This document shows, piece by piece, positions 52,553-60,672 of a stretch of DNA of 64,000 bases (positions within the stretch are counted from its first letter, which is position 1; each line of letters starts with the position of its first letter). The stretch is taken from contig PSMW01000006.1 of the NCBI GenBank assembly GCA_040290295.1, positions 87,262-151,261 of the forward strand. Direction: 5' to 3'. Below the pieces are notes generated by a model. That model was given only the letters and a program-made list of their open reading frames with translations, did not search any database and was not told where the DNA came from. The DNA comes from CAADGV01 sp040290295. Lineage in GTDB: Bacteria; Bacteroidota; Ignavibacteria; UBA10030; UBA6906. The translations under genes and the position numbers were made by a program.

Positions 52553-53429
52553 TCAGCGACGCTTCTTCACCGTTGTTTTCGTGCGGGTGGTTTTCACTTT
52601 CACGTTGCCGCCCTTAGTCTTGGTAACGGTGCGCGTCGTGCGGTAGTGCGTGACTGCGCCGGCATGCCTTCGGTGCACGGTTACCGACACGCTACGATGC
52701 GGAAGGTAGAGGCGATGTGCATGAACAACGCGATGTGTGCGTACCACGACGAAGCCGGCGTGATGTCGCACTCTGAAGGGATGCCACACGCGGCACGCAA
52801 GTGGGCGCCAGGGATGTCACCATGCAGGATAGACTCGCCACCTCCATGGCGATACCCACACGCGATAGGTCGGTGCATACACGTAGCGCGCGCAGGGCCA
52901 ACCCCAAACATTGACTACGACGATCGGCGGAGTACGGTACGCCTCGCGCCAATCTCCTGCCGATGGTCCACCTCCTTCATCCCCCTCGCTTTCCTCTTGT
53001 CCCTCCCCTTTCGGCTCGACAATTTTTTGTTCGCCATAGGTATCCTCGTCGCCGACGATCTGAATAACGGCCCACTCGCTTCCGGTTTTTTCAATCTCGA
53101 TCACTGCGATATCTTGATTCTCCGTTTCCGAAACGGCTACTTGAAGAACGAACGCGTGAGCATCCTTGTCCATTGTACCGACCACGCGCACATAATCCAC
53201 CTCGCCGTTGCCGTCGAGATCGAGATTGTTGACATGATTGTCCGGTGAATTGATGAGCTTCTCGAACTCTTCGGGTGAAGTTGCCTTCTGAAACATCTCG
53301 AGGGCGCCTTCGAGACTGAAGTGATCGCCGGGCAAGCCCGTCGAATCCTGAAGTGCATCTGCCTGGCCGCGGGCGTATGGAAGAGCTACGCAGCAAAGCG
53401 GAACAGAGAAGAAGCTGGCTGGTCTTCAT
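52553..53429 (-). pseudogene. Secreted Trp/Arg-rich hypothetical protein, doubly interrupted
   Basis: A start at 53429 (MKTSQLLLCSALL) with a GGAG site looks like a signal peptide, but a one-base shift near 53385 is needed to continue in the frame VALPYARGQADALQDSTGLP and on to DNHVNNLDLDGNGEVDYV, a calcium-loop-like acidic segment. In the second part VNVWGWPCARYVYAP leads to SPWRWRVYPAW, then TGA (52817-52819), then HPWRPLACRVWHPFRV, where a Trp (TGG) would be expected. The C-terminus is rich in Arg, Lys, Thr and His. Similar proteins are common in Bacteroidota, but no function is known. Confidence 0.6.
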
Positions 53430-53644
53430 GAATCGCTCCTATGTGTTGTGATGAAGGGGTGACTTGATTGGAAGAGCACTGCAGATGCTGATCTTCTTGC
53501 CGTGGATGACATGACTGTTGTGCGATGACTCTATGAGCCTCTGTACCAGGCGCGGAAGGCTGCGCTTCGCGCTGCTGCGTGCAGGAAGAGTGTAGCAAGA
53601 ATGCGGGGGAAAAACAATTCCTGCCTATGGAAACGACGACAAAC

Positions 53645-54892
53645 CTATCGGATCACCATCATCCGCTGAACGATCGAACGATTCCCTGAGGAAAGCACCC
53701 CATAATAGATGCCGCCTGCGAGATGTTGCGGAACGAACGAAATGCCGTACGTCCCCGGTGCTTGTTCTCCACGGACGAGAAGGGCAACCTCACGCCCCAA
53801 GGCGTCGAACACTCGAAATGTCATGGACATGGGGGCGGTGCTCCTGATCGTATAGCGAATGGTGGTGACGGCGTTGAAGGGATTGGGAAAACACGGGGCG
53901 AGTTCGAACGTGGTCGGACGCGTGCTGCTTCGATCGTCCACGACGGACGTCGGGTGGCTGCTCATGAACACACCCGCGCTCGCTGTGCCAGCCAAGAGTA
54001 CATCGTCCGAACGCACGGCAAGCGAACGAACATCCCACTCGCCGAGCCCGTTGTTGATGGAGTGCCATTGCGCTCCATTGTTCGATGAGGAGAAAACACC
54101 GCCGCCTCTCGTTGCCACATAAACCTTTCCTGAGCGGTTCGATGTGATCCACTCGATCGTCCCGTTCGTCAACCCTTCATTGACTGCAATCCATGTCTGT
54201 CCGTCATCCGACGAACGGAACATGCCCGAACCATACCCACCGGCGAAAAAGACACCGTCGTTTCTTGAAGCAAGTGCTCGGACCTCGTACTGCGTCGTGA
54301 TGCCAACGGATTGCCACGAAGACCCGCTATCGGTCGAGCGGAACATTCCCGCGAACGCTGTTCCGGCAATCAGCGTCCCCTTTGGCGAGACCGCTAACGA
54401 ACGCACGTAGGGGTCGGCAAGCCCAGCATGTGCCGCAAACCATGTTGCTCCCGCGTCGGTGGATTTGAACACACCTCCACCGGAAGTGCCGGCAAGTATG
54501 TAACCGGCGTGCGCAACGAGCGTGCGTATCGTCCAGAGCGTTGTCAGCGCTGTGGTGTGCCAACTCTCCCCTCCATCGCTGGAGCGGAAAACGCCGCCTC
54601 CTTGCGTGCCGGCATACAAGACGCCGTTCGAATCGATCGCCAGCGAGCGGATATAGATGTTGTGAAGACCGTTCTTCAGTGGTCGCCACGCAGTGTCGCC
54701 ATCCGAACGAGCAAACACGCCCCCGATATCGGTTCCGGCAAACGCCGTGGTGTTGAATGCTTGCAGCGCATTCACAGCACCCGCATGGGAAGGTCCTGAT
54801 GTTGACAGCCAGAACGTTGACTGCGCAGAGAGCGTCAGCCGAAGACCAAGAAGAAGATTCAGCAGAAAGAAGAGACGCGATCTCGATTCCAT
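53645..54892 (-). CDS. Type IX secretion cargo with BNR-like propeller repeats
   Basis: The 415-residue protein has a signal peptide (MESRSRLFFLLNLLLGLRLT) and about seven BNR/sialidase-like repeats with the SSDGGESW, STDAGATW, STDSGSSW and SSDDGQTW motifs, forming a beta-propeller. The last 75 residues are a type IX sorting domain: CFPNPFNAVTTIRYTI, VFDALGREVALLV and the end with GGIYYGVLSSGNRSIVQRMMVIR split across strands. It is therefore probably exported through the type IX system and attached to the cell surface. The ligand or substrate is unknown. The catalytic residues of sialidases are not visible. Confidence 0.85.
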   Translation of the reverse strand: MESRSRLFFLLNLLLGLRLTLSAQSTFWLSTSGPSHAGAVNALQAFNTTAFAGTDIGGVFARSDGDTAWRPLKNGLHNIYIRSLAIDSNGVLYAGTQGGGVFRSSDGGESWHTTALTTLWTIRTLVAHAGYILAGTSGGGVFKSTDAGATWFAAHAGLADPYVRSLAVSPKGTLIAGTAFAGMFRSTDSGSSWQSVGITTQYEVRALASRNDGVFFAGGYGSGMFRSSDDGQTWIAVNEGLTNGTIEWITSNRSGKVYVATRGGGVFSSSNNGAQWHSINNGLGEWDVRSLAVRSDDVLLAGTASAGVFMSSHPTSVVDDRSSTRPTTFELAPCFPNPFNAVTTIRYTIRSTAPMSMTFRVFDALGREVALLVRGEQAPGTYGISFVPQHLAGGIYYGVLSSGNRSIVQRMMVIR

Positions 54893-55232
54893 CTTCAACA
54901 GAATATGAACTCCATGGTGCATGCGACAACGAGTGTTGACCAGTACAGTCTCGACAAAAATATAACAACTCTTTTCGTCGAAGCAGCGCGCCCATACGTA
55001 TGGGCAGGCGGGCTTAGTGCATCAGAATCCTCTCCTTCCTCTCGCGCGACGTGTCGCTGTCGAGCTGGTGGAAGTCCACGCCGCTTGCCAGTCTGCCCGC
55101 ATTCCCCTGCCCCTTGTAACTCCTCGGCTGGAGCGCTTCTTAGGATTGCTTCCCCTATGCAACTTTGCTACCTTGATTCCGTATCCTTGACCGACTCATC
55201 TTGCTTTGCTCTCAACTTCGAAAGGACTCCCT
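54893..55232. other. 340-base intergenic region with divergent promoters
   Basis: No gene is recognised here. On the minus strand TATTTTTG (54955-54962) matches TAnnTTTG and could be the -7 box of the type IX cargo gene. Near the right end, TACCTTGA (about 55170-55177) is a weaker candidate for the S9 peptidase gene. The rest is non-coding. Confidence 0.35.
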
Positions 55233-57914
55233 ATGTTGCGAAAGATCGTTCCTGCTGCACTCATCCTCTTGGGCTTGACAATACAAGGGGCGGCTCAGGT
55301 TCCTCCCATCATCGACCGCGAAATGTTTTTTGGGGACCCGGAAATTTCGGGCGCACAGATTTCGCCCGACGGGAAGTACATCAGCTTCATCAAACCGTTC
55401 CGCAACGTGCGGAACATTTGGGTGAAAGAGCGGAGCCAGCCGTTCGAGAACGCCCGCCCGCTCACCGCCGATACGTCTCGTCCTATCACGAGCTACTTTT
55501 GGTCACGCGACAGCAAGTTCATTCTCTATGTTCAAGACAAAGGCGGCGACGAAAACTTCCGCATCTATGCAGTCGATCCGCAAGCTGACGGCGATCCTGT
55601 GCCGCCTTCGAAGGACTTGACACCGATGGGAAAGGTGCGCGCCGTGATTTATGATGTCCCCCGCAAAACGCCGGATGAGATCATCATCGGGCTGAACGAT
55701 CGCGATCCCGCTTTGCATGACGTCTATCGGCTTACCATCTCTACGGGGCAGCGGACTCTTCTCCGAAAGAACGAAGAGAACATTGCATCTTGGGTGATTG
55801 ATCTCGACGGCAATCTACGCTTGGCGCTCCGGCAGACCGACGACGGCGGTACGGAGATTCTCAAGATCGACGCCGAGAAGCTCGTCTCGATCTATCGTGT
55901 CACAGCCGAAGAGACTGCTTCCCCTTATCGCTTCTTTCCTGACGGTAACCGGTTCTACCTTGTCACGAACAAAGGGGCGTCGTTGGACAAGACTCAACTG
56001 GAAGTGTTCGATCTTCGCACGGCCAAGACGATGGTTGTCGAGCGCGATCCTCAGAACGAAGTAGATTTCGGCGGCGCCATCTTCTCGGAACGCACCGACG
56101 AGTTGCAAGCTACGTATTACATCGGCGACAAGGAGCGTGTGTATCCCAAAACGAAACAATTCAAAGAAGATTTTGCCAAGCTGAAGAAGGCGGTCCCCGA
56201 AGGCAGGCTCGGCATCCTGAGTCGTACCGACGACGAAAACTTGTGGATGGTCAGCGTCTCGAGCGACGTCGATCCGGGTTCAACGTATCTCTTCGATCGA
56301 ACGACCGGGAAAGCCGTTCTTCTCTACAAGTCGCGCCCCAACCTGCCGACCGAACATCTCGCACCGGTCAAGCCGATACGGTACAAGGCGCGGGACGGCA
56401 TGACGATACCTGCCTACCTCACGCTACCGCAAGGCGTTGCACCCAAGAAACTGCCCGTGATCATGTTCATACACGGCGGTCCGTGGGCGCGCGATTACTG
56501 GTCGTACAATCCCTATGTGCAGTTCTTTGCCAATCGAGGATATGCCGTTCTTCAACCCAACTTCCGCGGTTCCACGGGCTACGGGAAGAAGTTCTTGAAC
56601 GCCGGCAATAAGCAATGGGGCACCGGTGCAATGCAACACGACATCACCGATGGGGTGCGGTATCTCATCGAACGTGGCATCGCCGATCCCAAACGTGTCG
56701 GCATCTGCGGCGGGTCGTATGGAGGATACGTGACACTGGCGGGGCTCGCGTTCACGCCGGACCTGTATGCCGCGGGATTTTCCATCGTAGGACCGTCGAA
56801 TATCATCACGCTGTTAAATTCGATCCCTCCCTACTGGGCACCTCTACAAAAGATGTTCAAGGTGCGTGTGGGAGACAAGGATGACCCCAAGGAGCGTGAG
56901 ATGTTGGAGCGTCAATCGCCTTTGAATGCCGCTACCAACATCAAGGCGCCGTTGTTCGTCGTTCAAGGTGCGAACGACCCGCGCGTCAAGAAAGCCGAAT
57001 CGGATCAGATCGTCGCGGCGCTGCGCGATCTGGGTCGCCAAGTAGAATACATCGTCGCTCCCGATGAGGGTCACGGCTTCGCAGGGAAGGAGAATCGTCT
57101 TGCGATGACTGTTGCGATGGAGAACTTTTTCGCGAAACACCTCGGCGGACGGCGTCAAGAGGATGTACGGGAAGACATTCGGGAAAAATTGGAAGCGATC
57201 ACTGTCGATGTGAAGACCGTGACGATGCCCAAGCGCGAGAGTGTATCGCTCGACGAAACGATGCCTGCATTCGACGGCGCCCGTGTGACGCCACAGGAAC
57301 GCGAGTACACCATTGCCATGACCATGATGGGCAAGGAGGTACGCATGAACCAGAAGCGATCGATCAGGAAAGACCGCGTGGAGGGGAAAGAAATCGTGCG
57401 CGTGGTGGATGAAGTCACCGGTATGATGGCGGGCTCAGACACACTCGACCTCGATGCCGCGACAGTTCTTCCGATGCGTCGTTCGGCAACGCAAGGGTCC
57501 GGCAGGTTGCTGTTTACCTTCAAGCCTGAAGGGGTGGAAGGTAAACTCGTGATGGGTGCGCAAACATTGCCCGTGAGCGCAAAGCTTTCCGCGCCGGTGC
57601 TGGCAGAAGGAAGTAACGTTGAACTTGCCGTGTGTACATTACCGCTGACGCTCGGATACAACGCAACCCTCGAACAGTTCGACGTGATGGGAGCGAAAGC
57701 CCAGAAGCTCCATCTCGACGTTGTCGGTGAAGAGCGTGTCGCACTTGCCGGTACAGCGTTCGATGCATTCAAAGTGACGCTCAAGCCGATCGATGACGAA
57801 GCAGGCGGGCAAACATTGTGGATCACCAAACAAGACCGTGTGTTGATCAAGGCCGAACTGAAGCTGCCCGTACAAGCCGGCGGCGGAACAGTGGTGAAGG
57901 AGTTGGTGAAGTAG
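55233..57914 (+). CDS. S9 family prolyl-oligopeptidase-like peptidase with C-terminal extension
   Basis: The 893-residue protein has a signal peptide (MLRKIVPAALILLGLTIQGA), a beta-propeller N-terminal domain (about 25-390) and an alpha/beta-hydrolase domain (about 400-640) with Ser495 in GGSYGGY, Asp582 in ANDPRV and His614 in DEGHGF, the full catalytic triad of the dipeptidyl-peptidase/acylaminoacyl-peptidase group. After about residue 645 a further 250 residues, beta-rich, do not belong to the S9 fold and resemble a DUF3108-like domain. It is likely periplasmic and cleaves peptides from their N-terminus. The extension is unusual. Confidence 0.88.
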   Translation: MLRKIVPAALILLGLTIQGAAQVPPIIDREMFFGDPEISGAQISPDGKYISFIKPFRNVRNIWVKERSQPFENARPLTADTSRPITSYFWSRDSKFILYVQDKGGDENFRIYAVDPQADGDPVPPSKDLTPMGKVRAVIYDVPRKTPDEIIIGLNDRDPALHDVYRLTISTGQRTLLRKNEENIASWVIDLDGNLRLALRQTDDGGTEILKIDAEKLVSIYRVTAEETASPYRFFPDGNRFYLVTNKGASLDKTQLEVFDLRTAKTMVVERDPQNEVDFGGAIFSERTDELQATYYIGDKERVYPKTKQFKEDFAKLKKAVPEGRLGILSRTDDENLWMVSVSSDVDPGSTYLFDRTTGKAVLLYKSRPNLPTEHLAPVKPIRYKARDGMTIPAYLTLPQGVAPKKLPVIMFIHGGPWARDYWSYNPYVQFFANRGYAVLQPNFRGSTGYGKKFLNAGNKQWGTGAMQHDITDGVRYLIERGIADPKRVGICGGSYGGYVTLAGLAFTPDLYAAGFSIVGPSNIITLLNSIPPYWAPLQKMFKVRVGDKDDPKEREMLERQSPLNAATNIKAPLFVVQGANDPRVKKAESDQIVAALRDLGRQVEYIVAPDEGHGFAGKENRLAMTVAMENFFAKHLGGRRQEDVREDIREKLEAITVDVKTVTMPKRESVSLDETMPAFDGARVTPQEREYTIAMTMMGKEVRMNQKRSIRKDRVEGKEIVRVVDEVTGMMAGSDTLDLDAATVLPMRRSATQGSGRLLFTFKPEGVEGKLVMGAQTLPVSAKLSAPVLAEGSNVELAVCTLPLTLGYNATLEQFDVMGAKAQKLHLDVVGEERVALAGTAFDAFKVTLKPIDDEAGGQTLWITKQDRVLIKAELKLPVQAGGGTVVKELVK

Positions 57915-57954
57915 TAAGAGGAAGTGCATTTCGGGCAGATGCACATGTGTGGTC

Positions 57955-57988
57955 CCGCGGTCAGAGCTTCGTGACTGCGGTCGTTTTT
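57955..57988 (+). terminator. Terminator between the S9 peptidase and APC permease genes
   Basis: CCGCGGTCA (57955-57963) pairs with TGACTGCGG (57972-57980), one mismatch, followed by TCGTTTTTAT. It lies between convergent genes and ends S9 transcription; the permease stop is at its right edge. Confidence 0.75.
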
Positions 57989-59378
57989 ATATCTTGTCTT
58001 GCTCGGCTGCTCTCTCGTGTTGTTGGTGTGTGGGGGATGGAGAGGAGACCGAACCGAGTTTCCACCACCAGTACGCAGGCAAACCCGAGAGAATCATTGC
58101 CGCGCCGATGGCGGCGTCTTTCGGGCTTTCGATGATCGTGCTTGCGGGAAGCGCCAACGCGAACACAATGAACACGAGCGTCGTTATCGGGTAGCCCCAC
58201 GTTCGGTACGGTCGGATCGCTTCAGGCTTGCGGCGGCGCAACAGCATCACAGCGCCACAGCTCAACGCATAGAACACCCACGATGCGAAAATGATGTAGG
58301 TGATCAACTCCTCGTACGTCCCACTGAAGATGAGCAGGCACGACCATGCGCACTGAATGGCGAGAGACACCAAGGGAGTTGCCCGGCGCTTGTCGATCGT
58401 ACCAAGCGCACGAACGAACAATCCTTCACGCGCCATCGCGTAATACACCCGAGCACCTGTAAAGACACCGCTCTTGTTCGCACCGAACATGGAAATCGCG
58501 ACCGTTGCCGCAACGATCCCTGCACCAATATCTCCATGAATGACCGTTGCCGCGTCCGAAGCGACAAGGGATGAATGTGCGACGCGCTCCAGACCCAGCA
58601 CAGAGAGAAACGCCAGATTGACCAGCACATAGAAGACGATCACCACAAGTGTCGAAAGCAGAAGCGACCGATGAATGTTACGTTGGGGATGGCGAACCTC
58701 ACCCGCAACATACGTCACTTCGATCCATCCGTCGTACGACCAGAGCACGGCAATCATGCCGATGCTGAAAACCCGGATAAGATCGGAGGCGTGCAACGAG
58801 GGCATGATGGGTTCGAAATTGGCAAAGCCTCCGCCGCCGAAACCGAACCCGGTGATGACGATGGCGGCAAGCGCAGCGATCTTGAGAAGAGTAAAGAAAT
58901 TCTGCACGAGAGCACCGAGACGTGTGGCGTACGCGTTGATGATGGTGAGGAGAAGGATAGAGCCGATGGCAACGCCTTTGAGCGCCGCGCGCTCCATCGG
59001 GATGAAGTAAGCAACGTACGAAGCAACGCCGACGGCAACCGCAGCGATCGCAGCTGTTTGAATGACGATGAAAAGCGACCATCCATAAAGGAAACCGACG
59101 AGCGATCCGTACGCCTCGCGGAGGTACACGAACTGTCCACCCGCGCGCGGCATCATGGCACCCAACTCGGCGATCGAGAGCGCTCCACACATGCTCACGA
59201 TGCCGCCCAAGAGCCAAACGGCAACCATCAAGACAGTGGAGTGCACATGGAGTGCAATCGCGGTGGGAACGATAAAGATACCCGAACCGATCATGCTGCC
59301 GATGTTGATCATCGTCGCGTCGAACAGCGTGAGCGTACGGGGAAGATCGTGCAACTCGTCGTCAGTCTTTTGCATCAA
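57987..59378 (-). CDS. APC-family amino acid permease
   Basis: The 463-residue protein has about 12 hydrophobic helices and the APC signature MIGSGIFIVPTAIALH near the start (the Gly-Ser-Gly-Ile-Phe loop in helix 1). FSIGMIAVLWSYDGWIEVTYVAGEV is the conserved helix 6 region, and RRRKPEAIRPYRTWGYP is typical of the C-terminal part. It exchanges or imports amino acids; the LAT-like subgroup is possible. It converges with the S9 peptidase gene. No operon partner is visible. Confidence 0.9.
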   Translation of the reverse strand: MMQKTDDELHDLPRTLTLFDATMINIGSMIGSGIFIVPTAIALHVHSTVLMVAVWLLGGIVSMCGALSIAELGAMMPRAGGQFVYLREAYGSLVGFLYGWSLFIVIQTAAIAAVAVGVASYVAYFIPMERAALKGVAIGSILLLTIINAYATRLGALVQNFFTLLKIAALAAIVITGFGFGGGGFANFEPIMPSLHASDLIRVFSIGMIAVLWSYDGWIEVTYVAGEVRHPQRNIHRSLLLSTLVVIVFYVLVNLAFLSVLGLERVAHSSLVASDAATVIHGDIGAGIVAATVAISMFGANKSGVFTGARVYYAMAREGLFVRALGTIDKRRATPLVSLAIQCAWSCLLIFSGTYEELITYIIFASWVFYALSCGAVMLLRRRKPEAIRPYRTWGYPITTLVFIVFALALPASTIIESPKDAAIGAAMILSGLPAYWWWKLGSVSSPSPTHQQHERAAEQDKI

Positions 59379-59605
59379 GCTATGAAAATGAACAACAGCT
59401 ACGGCGGGACGCGCTCAAACTGGAAGGGTTTTACGGTTTTCCGACAACAGAATCAAAGAAATGCGTGGCGTGGATGTGCGGCAGCGTTCGGTCGAAGCGA
59501 TGAAGGATTTCTCGCGGAAGAGTAGCCTTCCAAACCGAAGTTTGTTACATTATTATCGTTACAGAACACACAAGAGCTTTCATTTGATCAGAGAGGAGAT
59601 GTACG

Positions 59606-60613
59606 TTGGCGAGACCGACTGCTGTGGAACGGGCAAATGATGTCGACGCGGCGCAAGCGTTGCAGCAAGCATACGACGCGCTGCGGAAAGAGATAGCGAA
59701 AGTGATCGTCGGGCAGGACAAGATCATCGAGCAACTGCTCATCTCCCTTCTTGCGCGTGGGCACTGCTTGCTGGTGGGAGTGCCGGGGCTGGCGAAGACG
59801 CTGCTCATCCGCACGCTCGCGCAAGTTCTCGATCTCACCTTCAACCGCATTCAATTCACACCCGATTTGATGCCGAGCGACATCACCGGTACGGAAATCA
59901 TCGAAGAGAATACGGCGACAGGTGCGAAGACCTTCAAGTTCATTCACGGTCCGGTCTTCGCCAACATCGTCCTCGCCGACGAAGTCAATCGTACGCCGCC
60001 GAAGACGCAGGCAGCGTTGCTCGAAGCCATGCAAGAACACCGAGTGACCGCCGCAGGCAAGACCTACACGCTGCAAGAGCCGTTCTTTGTGCTTGCAACC
60101 CAGAATCCCATCGAACAAGAAGGGACGTATCCGCTTCCCGAAGCTCAACTCGATCGTTTCATGTTCAATCTCTGGCTCGATTATCCTTCGATGGACGAAG
60201 AGTTGCAGATCGTGAAAACCACGACAAGCCAGATGTCCCCCTCGTTGAACCACGTGCTGTCGGGAGAAGATATTATTGCGTTTCAGGATCTGGTCCGGCG
60301 TGTGCCGGTGGCAGACAATGTCATCGCGTTTGCCGTACGGCTTGGGACGCGAACAAGACCCCAATCCGATCAAGCCCCCCAATTCATTAAGGACTGGCTC
60401 AGTTGGGGTGCGGGCCCGAGAGCCTCGCAATACTTGATCCTCGGTGCAAAGACCCGCGCGCTGCTGACCGGCAGACACACACCCGACATCGACGACGTAC
60501 GAGCGATGGCAATTCCCGTGTTGCGCCACCGGATCGTTCCGAACTTCAACGCCGAAGCCGACGGTGTCACTGCGCTGGACATTGTGCGGCGATTGGTAGA
60601 GGAAACCACGTAG
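59606..60613 (+). CDS. MoxR-family AAA+ ATPase
   Basis: The 335-residue protein is a MoxR ATPase. GVPGLAKTLLIRTLA is Walker A, NIVLADEVNRTPPKTQAALLE is Walker B with sensor residues, and FVLATQNPIEQEGTYPLPEAQLDRF is the characteristic MoxR segment. Such proteins act as chaperones for maturation of membrane complexes, usually with DUF58 and VWA proteins. The start is a TTG at 59606 with GAGAGGAG at 59591-59598. The next gene is a VWA-like membrane protein, while a DUF58 gene is absent. Confidence 0.93.
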   Translation: MARPTAVERANDVDAAQALQQAYDALRKEIAKVIVGQDKIIEQLLISLLARGHCLLVGVPGLAKTLLIRTLAQVLDLTFNRIQFTPDLMPSDITGTEIIEENTATGAKTFKFIHGPVFANIVLADEVNRTPPKTQAALLEAMQEHRVTAAGKTYTLQEPFFVLATQNPIEQEGTYPLPEAQLDRFMFNLWLDYPSMDEELQIVKTTTSQMSPSLNHVLSGEDIIAFQDLVRRVPVADNVIAFAVRLGTRTRPQSDQAPQFIKDWLSWGAGPRASQYLILGAKTRALLTGRHTPDIDDVRAMAIPVLRHRIVPNFNAEADGVTALDIVRRLVEETT

Positions 60614-60672
60614 CACCCTGTGTGCTGCGTGCGTTTACCGTCCCCTCGTCGTGTGCGATCCGAAATCCGACA

